In this document: piece by piece, positions 8,019 to 16,514 of the stretch
Layout: each line of letters begins with the position of its first letter
Position numbering within the stretch: the stretch's first letter is position 1
From: Pseudoroseicyclus_A sp041714655
GTDB taxonomy: Bacteria > Pseudomonadota > Alphaproteobacteria > Rhodobacterales > Rhodobacteraceae
DNA length: 64,000 nucleotides
Assembly (NCBI RefSeq): GCF_041714655.1
Contig: NZ_CP168219.1
Location: 1,550,001 to 1,614,000 of the forward strand
Direction of reading: 5' to 3'
The notes under the pieces: model-generated
Database searches by the model: none
What the model was told of the DNA's origin: nothing
The model's input: the letters and a program-made list of their open reading frames with translations, nothing else
Position numbers and translations under genes: made by a program

Positions 8019-9166
8019 TGGCTCAGAAACCGAGAGCGATCTTCGAGGAGGTGGGCAGCACCCAGAAGGCGGCGGCGGCGCCGGGTGGCATCGACCGCGG
8101 CCGGCGCGACGCAAGGGGGGCGATCCGCATCTGGCTGGCCGTGCTCTTCTTGCTCGTCGTCGCCATGGTGCTGATCGGCGGGCTGACGCGGCTGACGGAC
8201 TCGGGGCTCTCCATCACCGAATGGAACCCGGTCTCGGGCGCGCTGCCGCCCACCGATGCCGCCGCCTGGGACGAGGAGTTCGCCAAGTATCAGGCGAGCC
8301 CGCAATACGAGATCCTGAACCGGGGCATGGCGCTTTCCGAGTTCAAGACGATCTACTGGTGGGAATGGTCGCACCGGCAGCTCGGCCGGCTCGTCGGGCT
8401 CGTCTGGGCGGCGGGGTTCCTCGTCTTCCTCGCGACGCGGCGCATCCCGCCCGGCTGGACGGGGCGGCTCCTCGCCATCGGCGTTCTCGGCGGCATCCAG
8501 GGCGCCATCGGCTGGTGGATGGTGGCGTCGGGGCTGGAGGCGGGGATGACCTCCGTCGCCTCCTACCGGCTTGCGGTGCATCTGGGGCTGGCCTTCGGCA
8601 TCCTCGGCGCCATCGCCTGGTTCTGGCTGCGCCTCGCCCGGCGCGAGTCCGACCTGCTGCAGGCGCGCCGCTCGGGGGAGAAGCGGCTCTTCGGGATGCT
8701 CACCGGGCTTCTCCACCTCACCTTCCTGCAGATCCTCATCGGCGCGCTGGTGGCGGGGATCGACGCGGGCCGTGCCTTCCCGCACTGGCCGACGATGGAC
8801 GGGCGGAGCCTGTTGCCGCCCGACCCCTTCACCATCACGCCCCTCTGGCGCAACTTCTTCGAGGATGCGGGGCTCGTGCAGTTCATCCACCGGTTGGTGG
8901 CCTATCTGATCCTCGCCTTCGCCATCGGCATCCTCATGCGTGCCCGCAAGAGCCCACATGCCCATAGCCGCGGCGCCACCTATGCGGCGCTCGCCATGGT
9001 CCTGGTGCAGGCGGTGCTCGGCATCGTGACGGCGATCTATTCGGCGCCGGTGGCTTTGGCCTCGCTGCACCAGCTGGGCGCGGTTGTCACCATCTGCCTC
9101 ATCCTCCGCGCGCGCTTCTTCGCGCGCTATCCGCTTGTCGCCTCCATCAGGGGAGCCACCCGATGA
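8018..9166 (+). CDS. ctaA: haem A synthase
   Basis: A 382-aa inner-membrane enzyme that converts haem O to haem A for aa3-type cytochrome oxidase. The eight-helix CtaA pattern is visible, beginning near residue 38 (IWLAVLFLLVVAMVLIGGLT), with the family motif TRLTDSGLSITEWNPVSG, the haem-ligand histidine regions (WWEWSHRQLGR; AVHLGLAFG; FIHRLVAY; LHQLGAV). The proteobacterial type 2 form is expected at this length. The start ATG at 8018 overlaps the preceding stop and its own stop overlaps the next start (ATGA). Confidence 0.96.
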   Translation: MAQKPRAIFEEVGSTQKAAAAPGGIDRGRRDARGAIRIWLAVLFLLVVAMVLIGGLTRLTDSGLSITEWNPVSGALPPTDAAAWDEEFAKYQASPQYEILNRGMALSEFKTIYWWEWSHRQLGRLVGLVWAAGFLVFLATRRIPPGWTGRLLAIGVLGGIQGAIGWWMVASGLEAGMTSVASYRLAVHLGLAFGILGAIAWFWLRLARRESDLLQARRSGEKRLFGMLTGLLHLTFLQILIGALVAGIDAGRAFPHWPTMDGRSLLPPDPFTITPLWRNFFEDAGLVQFIHRLVAYLILAFAIGILMRARKSPHAHSRGATYAALAMVLVQAVLGIVTAIYSAPVALASLHQLGAVVTICLILRARFFARYPLVASIRGATR

Positions 9167-10635
9167 CCGCTTTCGACGACCTCATGACCTATGTCCGCGA
9201 GACGGAGGCGCTCAGCCAGGTCGCCGGCCGGCTCGGCTGGGACATGGAGACGGTGATGCCCCCGGGCGCCATCCAGCAGCGGGCCGAGGAGAATGCCGCC
9301 ATGGCTTCGGTGCTCCACGCCCGCCTCTCTGCCCCGCAGATCGGCGAATGGCTTGCGGCGGCCGAGGCGCCGGATGCGGCGGGGGCGGCACAGCTCCGGC
9401 TCATCTCCCGCGAGTTCGAGCGGGTGCAGAAGGTGCCGGCGCGGCTGGCGAGCGACCTCGCCCGGGCGACGGCGCGGGCTCACAAGATCTGGGCGAAGGC
9501 GCGGGAAGACGAAGACCCCGCCGCCTTCCTGCCCGCCCTCGCAGAGGTGCTGGCGATCCGCCGGGAGGAGGCGGCCTGCATCGCGGGCGAGGGGGGCGAG
9601 CTCTATGACGCGCTCCTCGGCGAATACGAGCCGGGGGCCAAGGCCACCGAGCTCGCCGCGATCTTCGACGCGCTCCGCCCCGGGCTGGTCGAGCTCCGCG
9701 CAGCGGTGCGCGGCCAGCCGAAGGCGCCCTCCGTCGCCGGCATCTTCGAGGAGGAGGCGCAGCTCGCCCTCTCCCGCGAGGTGGCGGCCGCCTTCGGCTA
9801 CGATTTCGAGCGCGGGCGGATCGACAAGGCGGTGCACCCCTTCTCCTCCGGCTCGGGGCTCGATGTGCGAATCACGACGCGCACGTCGCCGACGGATCCG
9901 TTCAACTGCCTCTATTCGACGATCCACGAGGTCGGCCACGCCACCTACGAGCAGAATATCGACGCCGCCTATCTGCTGACCCCGGTTGGCGCTGGCGTCT
10001 CGATGGGAGTCCACGAGAGCCAGAGCCGCATCTACGAAAACCAGCTCGGCCGCAGCCGCGCCTTCACCGGCTGGCTCTACGGGCGGATGCGCGACCGCTT
10101 CGGCGATTTCGGCATCGCGGATGAAGAGGCCTTCTTCGCCGCCGTCAACGCCGTGCATGACGGCTTCATCCGCACGGAGGCGGACGAGGTGCAGTACAAC
10201 CTGCATGTGATGCTGCGGTTCGACCTCGAGCGGGCGCTGATCTCGGGCGATCTGGAGGTCGCAGACCTCGAAGCCGCCTGGAACGAGCGGTTCCTGAAGG
10301 ACTTCGGCTTCGCCGTCGACAAGCCGTCGCACGGCATGCTGCAGGATGTGCATTGGTCCGAAGGGCTCTTCGGCTACTTCCCCACCTATTCGCTCGGCAA
10401 TGTCTATGCCGGCTGCCTGCACGAGGCGCTGCGCGCCGATCAGCCGGGGCTCGATGCCGACCTCGCGAAGGGCGACCCCTCGGCGGCGACGGCCTGGCTG
10501 CGCGAGAAGGTCCAGCGGCACGGCGGGCTCTTCGAGGCGCGCGAGCTGATCACCGAGGCCATCGGCACCGCGCCGACGGAAGCGCCACTTCTAAGTTATC
10601 TGAACGAGAAGTTCGGCGGGCTCTACGGGCTCTAA
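9163..10635 (+). CDS. M32 family metallocarboxypeptidase
   Basis: A 490-aa thermostable-carboxypeptidase-1-type cytoplasmic zinc exopeptidase that trims residues from peptide C-termini. The zinc motif HEVGHATYEQ (HExxH) follows the family segment TRTSPTDPFNCLYSTIHE, and the later conserved VHESQSRIYENQLGRS and a downstream Glu-containing motif are present. DMETVMPPGA near the start is also typical. The start overlaps the ctaA stop (ATGA), making a three-gene run trmJ-like, ctaA, carboxypeptidase. Confidence 0.93.
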   Translation: MTAFDDLMTYVRETEALSQVAGRLGWDMETVMPPGAIQQRAEENAAMASVLHARLSAPQIGEWLAAAEAPDAAGAAQLRLISREFERVQKVPARLASDLARATARAHKIWAKAREDEDPAAFLPALAEVLAIRREEAACIAGEGGELYDALLGEYEPGAKATELAAIFDALRPGLVELRAAVRGQPKAPSVAGIFEEEAQLALSREVAAAFGYDFERGRIDKAVHPFSSGSGLDVRITTRTSPTDPFNCLYSTIHEVGHATYEQNIDAAYLLTPVGAGVSMGVHESQSRIYENQLGRSRAFTGWLYGRMRDRFGDFGIADEEAFFAAVNAVHDGFIRTEADEVQYNLHVMLRFDLERALISGDLEVADLEAAWNERFLKDFGFAVDKPSHGMLQDVHWSEGLFGYFPTYSLGNVYAGCLHEALRADQPGLDADLAKGDPSAATAWLREKVQRHGGLFEARELITEAIGTAPTEAPLLSYLNEKFGGLYGL

Positions 10636-10693
10636 GGCAAAGATCTTTCTCGAAAAATCTTTGCGCCAAAAATTCTTCACAGAAGAATTTTTG
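10636..10693. repeat. two adjacent intergenic hairpins
   Basis: Directly after the carboxypeptidase stop. First hairpin: GCAAAGAT (10637-10644) pairs with ATCTTTGC (10657-10664). Second: CAAAAATTCTTC (10667-10678) pairs perfectly with GAAGAATTTTTG (10682-10693), loop ACA. The core AAAATTCTTC/GAAGAATTTT recurs at 50983-51005. They may terminate transcription, but the A/T-rich stems look like a dispersed repeat. Confidence 0.65.
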
Positions 10694-10710
10694 CCCCCAC
10701 CGCGCGCAAG

Positions 10711-10740
10711 AAAAAAGGGGGCCGGTCAGGGCCGGCCCCC
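10711..10740 (-). terminator. Rho-independent terminator of the DUF1127 gene
   Basis: Read on the minus strand: GGGGGCCGG, loop CCCTGA, CCGGCCCCC, then six T. It begins 24 bp after the stop of the DUF1127 gene. Confidence 0.85.
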
Positions 10741-10763
10741 AGTCGCTCAGGAAGCACCGGGGA

Positions 10764-10979
10764 TCAGGGCTTCCAGAAAGGCAGAGAGCTCTCGAGCTCG
10801 GCGGCACGGCTGTCGAGGCCGATGTCGCGCAGCATGGCAGGGCTCAGACGGGCGAGGCGGCGGCGGCTCGTATAGCGGTGCTGCCAGGTCGCAATGGCAC
10901 GCACCACGGCCGCAAGCCCGACCGGTCCGGCGACCCGGGTCGCGCTGGAGGTGGAGGCGGGAGCGATGAGGCGGTCCAT
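10764..10979 (-). CDS. DUF1127 (YjiS-like) small basic protein
   Basis: A 71-aa protein starting at ATG 10979 (MDRLIAPASTSSATRVAGP). The C-terminal half carries the DUF1127 signature: an arginine-rich helix, WQHRYTSRRRLARLSPAML, then RDIGL. It is divergent from the MocR gene, and the perfect inverted repeat at 10992-11005 lies 13 bp upstream of its start, just before the AAGGA ribosome site, so it is probably controlled by the MocR protein. Small DUF1127 proteins have been linked to RNA-related and phosphate or stress roles in some alphaproteobacteria; the role here is unknown. Confidence 0.88.
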   Translation of the reverse strand: MDRLIAPASTSSATRVAGPVGLAAVVRAIATWQHRYTSRRRLARLSPAMLRDIGLDSRAAELESSLPFWKP

Positions 10980-10991
10980 GGGTCTGTTCCT

Positions 10992-11005
10992 TTGTATCAA
11001 TACAA
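10992..11005. promoter_or_regulatory. MocR operator 1
   Basis: TTGTAT-CA-ATACAA is a perfect 6-bp inverted repeat between the divergent DUF1127 and mocR-like genes. A related repeat (ATACA twice, 11022-11034) and a third site at 11065-11079 share the TTGTA/TACAA halves, which fits a dimeric MocR protein binding several sites. Confidence 0.65.
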
Positions 11006-11007
11006 TC

Positions 11008-11036
11008 TTGTGTTTGTGGTGATACATGCATACAAT
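11008..11036 (+). promoter_or_regulatory. candidate promoter of the mocR-like gene
   Basis: TTGTGT (11008-11013), a 17-bp spacer and TACAAT (11031-11036), a good -10 with a weak -35. The -10 itself overlaps the ATACA repeats, so bound regulator would block it. Confidence 0.45.
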
Positions 11037-11064
11037 GAATGAAAAGTTCATGTCCACGGGAAGA

Positions 11065-11079
11065 TTGTAATGGATACAA
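11065..11079. promoter_or_regulatory. MocR operator lying across the start codon
   Basis: TTGTA-ATGGA-TACAA is an inverted repeat whose 5-bp spacer contains the ATG (11070) of the mocR-like gene. The halves match operator 1. Confidence 0.55.
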
Positions 11080-12470
11080 ATTGGCTTCCGAATCTTGAAA
11101 TGCCCGGCGCGCGGGCAAAACATCAGGCCATCGGCCTGTCGATTCGGGAGGCGATTTCCGGGGGTGAGCTGGCGGCCGGGGACCGGCTGCCGCCGGTGCG
11201 CGACGTGGCCTGGCGGCTCGGCGTGACACCGGGGACGGTGGCCCGCGCCTACAAGGATCTCGTCGATCAGGAGGTGCTCGTCTCCGGCGTCGGCCGCGGC
11301 ACCTTCGTCGCCGGCGCGGCGCGTCCCGCCTATCCGCCGGCCGGGCTGCCCTACATGATGGTGGCGACCCCGCCGGACATCCTCAACCTCTCCACCGCGC
11401 AGGTGGCGCATGTGGGGCAGGGGGAGGTGCTTCACCGGCTGATGCTCGAGCTGCCCCCGCCCGTGGGGGAGGATTACGTCCGCTATCCGGTGCCCGAGGA
11501 TGACCTCGTGCTCCGCCGGTTCATGGCCGAGCGATCGGGCGGCGAGGATCATGGGCAGATCGAGGCCGACGATGTCGTCCTCACCGCCGGCGCCCAGCAG
11601 GCGCTGGTCACGGCGCTGATGACGGTGCTGCACGGGCCGCGGCCGGTGATCCTGACCGAGGAGCTCTCCTACCCCGGCATCCGCCATGCCGCGGCGCTCA
11701 TGCGGGCCGAGATCCGCGGCGTGCCGCTCGATGACGAGGGGCCGCTGCCCGAGGCCTTCGACCGGATCGCCGCGGAGACCGGGGCGCAGGTCTTCGTCAC
11801 CTCCGCCAATGCCCACAACCCCACGACGATCCAGACGAGCCGGGCCCGCCGCGAGGCGGTGGCAGAGATCGTGCGGGCGCGGGGCATGCAGATCCTCGAG
11901 GACGATTGCTTCGGCTATGCCCAGGCGGGCCTGCCGGGGTACCGGCTGCTGGTGCCGGAGCGGGCCTGGGTCGCCACCTCGCTGTCGAAGGCGATCAGCC
12001 CCGACCTGCGGCTCGGCGCGCTGATCGGCACGCCGGGGCGCACGATCGCGGCGCGGACGGCGGCGCAGCAGCAGTTCTTCGGCATCCCCCGGCCCGTGCG
12101 CGAGCTGGTCATGCGGGCGATGGAGACCGGCGCGGCGGAGGAGATCCAGGCCCGCGTCAAGGCCAAGACCCAGGAGAGGGTGGAGACGACCCGCGCGGCG
12201 CTCGGCCGGTTTGGCATCGTCACCCGCGATTTCGTGCCCTTCGGCTGGCTGCCGATGCCGCGCGGCTGGCGCGCCTCGTCCTTCCTGCAGGCGGCGGAGC
12301 GTCAGTGCATCCGCCTCAAGCCCGCCGATGAATTCGCGCTGATTGACGGGCGGGCGCCCAATGCCGTCCGCCTCGCCTTCACGGCGGTGGCGGAGGACGA
12401 GGCCTATGCCGGGGCACTGCGGCGGCTCGCGGCGCTGCTCGACAAGCCGGTCGTGACGATGGAAGCGTGA
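11070..12470 (+). CDS. MocR-type GntR regulator with aminotransferase-like domain
   Basis: A 466-aa fusion of an N-terminal GntR winged helix (residues about 18-85: AIGLSIREAISGGELAAGDR, LPPVRDVAWRLGVTPGTVAR) and a fold-type I PLP-dependent aminotransferase-like domain. The latter shows LTAGAQQALVTALM, SANAHNPTT, EDDCFGYA and the PLP-lysine motif ATSLSKAISPDLRLG. Such proteins sense PLP or an amino acid and switch transcription rather than catalyse. It is divergent from the DUF1127 gene with shared operators, so autoregulation and control of DUF1127 are likely. The start has no clear ribosome site, and an operator covers the ATG. Confidence 0.92.
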   Translation: MDTNWLPNLEMPGARAKHQAIGLSIREAISGGELAAGDRLPPVRDVAWRLGVTPGTVARAYKDLVDQEVLVSGVGRGTFVAGAARPAYPPAGLPYMMVATPPDILNLSTAQVAHVGQGEVLHRLMLELPPPVGEDYVRYPVPEDDLVLRRFMAERSGGEDHGQIEADDVVLTAGAQQALVTALMTVLHGPRPVILTEELSYPGIRHAAALMRAEIRGVPLDDEGPLPEAFDRIAAETGAQVFVTSANAHNPTTIQTSRARREAVAEIVRARGMQILEDDCFGYAQAGLPGYRLLVPERAWVATSLSKAISPDLRLGALIGTPGRTIAARTAAQQQFFGIPRPVRELVMRAMETGAAEEIQARVKAKTQERVETTRAALGRFGIVTRDFVPFGWLPMPRGWRASSFLQAAERQCIRLKPADEFALIDGRAPNAVRLAFTAVAEDEAYAGALRRLAALLDKPVVTMEA

Positions 12471-12489
12471 GGTATTCTGATACCTATAT
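12470..12489 (+). terminator. weak terminator after the mocR-like gene
   Basis: AGGTAT-TCTG-ATACCT followed by ATATTT, overlapping the last base of the stop codon. The stem is short and A/T rich. Confidence 0.4.
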
Positions 12490-12532
12490 TTCAAGCCATT
12501 GATTTTGCGCCAGTTTTCGGCGCGTCCCGGCC

Positions 12533-12560
12533 TTGACTGCACCAGCCCCATCTCTATAAG
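12533..12560 (+). promoter_or_regulatory. rplM-rpsI promoter
   Basis: TTGACT (12533-12538), 16-bp spacer, TATAAG (12555-12560), a strong housekeeping-type promoter about 58 bp before the rplM start, as expected for a ribosomal-protein operon. Confidence 0.7.
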
Positions 12561-12617
12561 CCTGCCATCCGAGAGTTTTACGGGCGCGCCTCGCGCCCAC
12601 GATCCGAAGGCAGACCA

Positions 12618-13079
12618 ATGAAAACCTATTCCGCGACTCCGGCGGATATCGAGAAGAAGTGGGTTGTGATCGACGCCGAGGGCGTCGTTCTCGGCCGGCT
12701 CGCCTCGATCATCGCCATGCGCCTGCGCGGCAAGCACAAGCCCACCTTCACCCCGCACATGGACATGGGTGACAACGTCATCGTCGTGAATGCGGACAAG
12801 GTGCAGCTTACCGGCCGCAAGCGCGACAAGCCCAACTACTGGCACACCGGCTATCCGGGCGGCATCAAGTCGCGCACGACGGGCCAGATCCTCGAGGGCG
12901 CGCATCCCGAGCGCGTCGTCACCCAAGCCGTCAAGCGCATGCTGCCGGGTGGCAAGCTCAGCCGCCAGCAGATGACCCATCTGCGCGTCTTCGCCGGCCC
13001 CGAGCACAACCTCGAGGCGCAGAAGCCCGAGACGCTCGATGTCAAAGTCATGAACAAGAAGAACACGAGGAGCGCATGA
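12618..13079 (+). CDS. rplM: 50S ribosomal protein L13
   Basis: A 153-aa large-subunit protein. It starts MKTYSATPADIEKKWVVIDA, followed by GVVLGRLASIIAMRLRGKHK, and contains the core motifs GDNVIVVNADKVQLTGRKRD and ERVVTQAVKRMLPGGKLSRQ. Length is normal. First gene of the rplM-rpsI operon; its stop overlaps or adjoins the rpsI start. Confidence 0.98.
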   Translation: MKTYSATPADIEKKWVVIDAEGVVLGRLASIIAMRLRGKHKPTFTPHMDMGDNVIVVNADKVQLTGRKRDKPNYWHTGYPGGIKSRTTGQILEGAHPERVVTQAVKRMLPGGKLSRQQMTHLRVFAGPEHNLEAQKPETLDVKVMNKKNTRSA

Positions 13080-13582
13080 TGGCCGATCAAGTCAACTCGC
13101 TCGAAGAGCTGGGCGAGGTCGCCGGCGGCACCGAAGCGGCCACCGAGACCCTGACGCCCCGCGAGCCCGTCCGTGACGAGTTCGGCCGCGCCTATGCGAC
13201 CGGCAAGCGCAAGGACGCCGTTGCCCGCGTGTGGATCAAGCCGGGCTCCGGCAAGTTCCTCATCCGCGACAACAAGGGCCAGATGGTCGATTACACCGTC
13301 TATTTCGCCCGTCCGGTGCTGCAGATGATCCTGCGCCAGCCCTTCCAGGTGGCCGGCGTGACCGGTGAATTCGACGTGCATGCCACCGTCGCCGGCGGCG
13401 GCCTCTCCGGCCAGGCCGGGGCGGTCAAGCACGGCATCTCGAAGGCCCTGCAGCTCTACGATCCTAGCCTGCGCGGCGCCCTCAAGGCGGCCGGCTTCCT
13501 CACCCGCGACAGCCGCGTGGTCGAGCGGAAGAAATACGGCAAGGCGAAAGCCCGCCGGAGCTTCCAGTTCTCCAAGCGCTGA
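13079..13582 (+). CDS. rpsI: 30S ribosomal protein S9
   Basis: A 167-aa small-subunit protein whose C-terminal tail reaches the P-site tRNA. The N-terminal ~35 residues are the acidic alphaproteobacterial extension; the core starts at YATGKRKDAVARVWIKPGSG and ends with the standard KKYGKAKARRSFQFSKR. Two ATGs (13076 and 13079) are in frame; AGGAG at 13068-13072 gives 3 or 6 bases of spacing, so 13079 is preferred. A strong terminator follows. Confidence 0.97.
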   Translation: MADQVNSLEELGEVAGGTEAATETLTPREPVRDEFGRAYATGKRKDAVARVWIKPGSGKFLIRDNKGQMVDYTVYFARPVLQMILRQPFQVAGVTGEFDVHATVAGGGLSGQAGAVKHGISKALQLYDPSLRGALKAAGFLTRDSRVVERKKYGKAKARRSFQFSKR

Positions 13583-13602
13583 GTTCGCTGGACATGTTTG
13601 CG

Positions 13603-13629
13603 AAAGGGCGGCCCCGGGGCCGCCCTTTT
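13603..13629. terminator. bidirectional terminator between rpsI and the GST gene
   Basis: A perfect 13-bp palindrome, AAAGGGCGGCCCC with GGGGCCGCCCTTT, followed by T (plus strand) and preceded by A, so it can serve rpsI and the converging GST gene, which stops at 13631. Confidence 0.9.
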
Positions 13630-13630
13630 G

Positions 13631-14281
13631 CTATGTGCGCTGAAGGTTGCGGAAGACCTCCGCCTGCGCCTCATAGGCGCGGCGGAAGGCGGGCCGGGCC
13701 TCGCCGCGGGCGACATAGGCCGCAAGGTTGGGATGCGCCTCGAGAAGGTCCGAGCCGCCAATCCGGCGGAGCACCCCGATCATGACGAGATCACCGGCGG
13801 AGAAGGCGCCGTCGAGCCACTCCGCCTCGCCGAGCCGGGCGGAGAGCTGGCGGAGCCGCGCCGCGATGCGCCCGTCGATGAGCGGCTGGCGCTCCCGATG
13901 CCAGAGCTTGTCCGATTCCTGAAAGCGGGCGTTCTCGGCCTCCACAATCGGCTGTTCGACCGTGCCGATGGCGGCGAACATCCAGGTGATCGCCCGGGCG
14001 CGTGCCGCCGGATCCTCCGGCAGGAGCCCGGGCCAGCGCTCGGCGATATGCAGCGTGATGGCGGCCGACTCGAAGAGCGCCACATCGCCCTCCTCGAAGG
14101 TCGGGATTTGCCCGAAGGGCTGCAGCGCCAGATGCGCCGGCTCCTTCATCTCGGCGAAGGAGACAAGGCGCACCTCGTAGGGCTGCCCGACCTCCTCGAG
14201 CGCCCAGCGCAGGCGCATGTCCCGCGCCTGTCCGCGGCCGCGGTCGGGGGAGGCGGCGAAGGCCGTGATGGTGATCGTCAT
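13631..14281 (-). CDS. glutathione S-transferase family protein
   Basis: A 216-aa thioredoxin-fold plus all-helical GST. The N-terminal domain shows MRLRWALEEVGQPYEVRLV, the cis-Pro loop FGQIPTFEEGDVALFESAAI (cis-Pro and the ES glutathione contact), and the C-terminal domain the GAFSAGDLVMIGVLRR segment with the N-capping Asp. Detoxification or a reductive role cannot be separated by sequence. It stands as a single gene converging on rpsI. Confidence 0.88.
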   Translation of the reverse strand: MTITITAFAASPDRGRGQARDMRLRWALEEVGQPYEVRLVSFAEMKEPAHLALQPFGQIPTFEEGDVALFESAAITLHIAERWPGLLPEDPAARARAITWMFAAIGTVEQPIVEAENARFQESDKLWHRERQPLIDGRIAARLRQLSARLGEAEWLDGAFSAGDLVMIGVLRRIGGSDLLEAHPNLAAYVARGEARPAFRRAYEAQAEVFRNLQRT

Positions 14282-14358
14282 AAAGGTCTCCCGGGGCAGG
14301 GAGCCTGATCATGTCCGAGGGTTTGCCCTGCCGTCCAGCGCCTTCAGACAGGCCGCCT

Positions 14359-15045
14359 TCAGACGGGCCCGCGCATCGCGATCAGCGACTTGGTGAGCCC
14401 ATAGGCCCGCTCGCGGGCGATCTCGGCATCGTCGAAGAGTTCGGCGAAGACGCGGGGGGTCAAGAGGTGGCAGCTCTCGGCGAGGGCGTAGCTGTCGAGC
14501 CGGCTCGAGACCTTGGGGAAATGGCCCATCTGCACGTGGCGGATCAGCCAGGCCTGCGCGCTCTTCGGCAGCCAGTGGAAGCCGGGCATGACGAAATGCG
14601 GCTCGATGGGGAACCAGAAGTTCGGCGTCTGGATGAAATAGCCGCGCGCGGCGCCGCGCACCGCATCGCGGAAGCGAATCATCTCGGCCACCTGGCCGAC
14701 ATGCTCGATGCAGGAGTTCGAAAAGCAGATGTCATAGGGGGCCTTGGCGGTGAAGCTGCGCGCATCGCCGGCCACGGCCGTGAAGATGTCGCGCCGCTCG
14801 ACGTCCGGCGCCGTCAGGTTGACCAGCGTCACGCTGGCGCCGATCTCGCTCAGGTAGTCGAGCCCGACGGATTTCCAGAAGGTCTCCGTGCCGCCGAAAT
14901 CGACGATGGAGAGGCGCTGCACGCCGGCATAATGCGTGGCCACGAAGCTCTTGAAGAGCGCGGCGCGCCGCGCGCGGTAGCCGTAGGCGAGGCCTTTGCC
15001 GTTCTCGTAATCGAAGATCGCCTGACGCGCCCCTAGCCCCATCAT
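14359..15045 (-). CDS. class I SAM-dependent methyltransferase, substrate unknown
   Basis: A 228-aa protein starting at ATG 15045 (MMGLGARQAIFDYENGKGLA), with GGGAG about 7 bases upstream; the frame is open to 15132. The SAM-binding strand is LSIVDFGGTETFWKSVG, with the later FSNSCIEHVGQVAEMIRF typical of methyltransferase domain 11/25 families. The Pro/Trp-rich FIQTPNFWFPIEPHFVMPGF after the core may shape the substrate site; proteins of this kind often sit in polysaccharide or natural-product pathways, but no such cluster is present here. It follows the secreted protein gene on the same strand by 83 bp. Confidence 0.75.
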   Translation of the reverse strand: MMGLGARQAIFDYENGKGLAYGYRARRAALFKSFVATHYAGVQRLSIVDFGGTETFWKSVGLDYLSEIGASVTLVNLTAPDVERRDIFTAVAGDARSFTAKAPYDICFSNSCIEHVGQVAEMIRFRDAVRGAARGYFIQTPNFWFPIEPHFVMPGFHWLPKSAQAWLIRHVQMGHFPKVSSRLDSYALAESCHLLTPRVFAELFDDAEIARERAYGLTKSLIAMRGPV

Positions 15046-15128
15046 CCCCGCACTCCCGTCAATTCCCTCCGTCCTTGCGCGCCGATTGTGTCGCAAGCCG
15101 CTCGTCATTGGGGCAAAGCGGGGGCTCC

Positions 15129-16433
15129 TCACGTGACGCGCAGAAGGGCCTGGAGGGCGGCGATGGCCGAGCGGAGCTCGACATATTCGCCCGTCAGCCG
15201 GTTCACTTTCTCCGCATAGGCAGCGAGGCGGGGGCTCGGCGCGATGCCGCCGTCGCTGGTGATCCGGTCGATGAGGTCGGAGCCGTCGGGCAGCCGCGCC
15301 GTGCTGCCGGCGCAGGCGGCCGCGGTGGTGCGGTAGAGAAGCGCGAAGGGCCCGAAGGTCTCGCCGGTGGCGGCGGTGATCGGCGGGGTGACGACGCGCG
15401 CATCGGCGCGCATCTGGTCGCCCGTCAGCATCTGGCCGGAGGATATGAGCCGCCGCCGGATGACGATGCCGTCATAGCCCGCCGCGGCGCTGTAGCCGAG
15501 CGCGAGGTAGCGATGCGGCGCCTCGGGGTTGGCGATGGCTTCCGGCGCGCGGAGGATGGCGGCGATATCGTCCATCCCCGCCACGCGGGGCGCGAAGGCA
15601 TTGCCGTAGAAGCGCACGCAGCCGGCGAGCACGAAGGGCGCCCCCTCGCTTTGGAGGACCGAGGTCTGCCCGGCCCGCATCGGCAGCAGCGACGGCTGGC
15701 CCAGCACCTCGCGTGCCGCACCCATGGCGATCTCGTAGCCATGCGCGGCGACGATCTCGGCGCGGAAGGTGGGGGCGTCGTTCGCCTCCGGCAGGGGCGC
15801 GCCGGGGGAGAGGAGGATGTCGCGGGTCAGCACCGTCTCGATCCGGGCGAATTCCTCCACCCAGTCGGCATAGGTGCGGCTCGCCGACCAGCTCCGCACC
15901 AGCGCGCGGACGGCCGCGGGGCCCCTCAGATCTCCCTCGCTCGCGAGCTGGAGCGCCCGCGACGTGGCGACGGCGAGGCTGGCGAGGGCCAGCGTGTCGG
16001 CGGAGGGGCGATAGGCCGAGATCTCGCCGACGACGCTGGTCAACTCGCGGTCGAGATCGGCGAGGATCGCCGCGCCGCAGTCCGGCCGGCAGAGATCGAG
16101 CTGGAAGCTGAGGCCGACGAGCCGGCGCTGATAGGCGCGGATGTCGGCGGAATCGAGCTGGGCGGCGAGGCTTTCTGTCAGCGTCTGGCCGGAGGCGAGG
16201 CCGAGGTAATCCGTCAGCCGGCTGTCGAGCCCGGCGATGGCCGCCGAAAGCTCCTGCTGGTTCTCGGCGACGTCATCGCCATAGACCAGCGTGTCGAGCG
16301 TGTTCAGCGTATCGAGCGTGAACTTGAGCGCCCCAAGGGCCGAGCCCTGCGCGGCCGCGGCCAGCGGCGCGAGGGCGAGGCCGGCGGCGAGGGCAAGCCC
16401 GGCGAAGGGGCGGAAGGGGCGAAGGCGGGTCAT
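15129..16433 (-). CDS. secreted protein of unknown function
   Basis: A 434-aa protein with a clear Sec signal peptide (MTRLRPFRPFAGLALAAGLA, cut near PLAAAAQG). The mature part is mostly helical, has two cysteines close together (LCRPDCG, near residue 113), another pair further on (LAGCVRFYGNAF; AACAG), and no motif I recognise. Four or so cysteines suggest disulfides in the periplasm. It is upstream of a methyltransferase on the same strand and divergent from the first RTX protease-like gene (about 196 bp between starts). Confidence 0.7.
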   Translation of the reverse strand: MTRLRPFRPFAGLALAAGLALAPLAAAAQGSALGALKFTLDTLNTLDTLVYGDDVAENQQELSAAIAGLDSRLTDYLGLASGQTLTESLAAQLDSADIRAYQRRLVGLSFQLDLCRPDCGAAILADLDRELTSVVGEISAYRPSADTLALASLAVATSRALQLASEGDLRGPAAVRALVRSWSASRTYADWVEEFARIETVLTRDILLSPGAPLPEANDAPTFRAEIVAAHGYEIAMGAAREVLGQPSLLPMRAGQTSVLQSEGAPFVLAGCVRFYGNAFAPRVAGMDDIAAILRAPEAIANPEAPHRYLALGYSAAAGYDGIVIRRRLISSGQMLTGDQMRADARVVTPPITAATGETFGPFALLYRTTAAACAGSTARLPDGSDLIDRITSDGGIAPSPRLAAYAEKVNRLTGEYVELRSAIAALQALLRVT

Positions 16434-16514
16434 GGCCGCCCATCGTTAGCGCGGCGGCGGGCGGCTGCAAAGGGCGAGAGGGCTCCGGAGTGCCTCGGCC
16501 CGGGCCCGATCACG

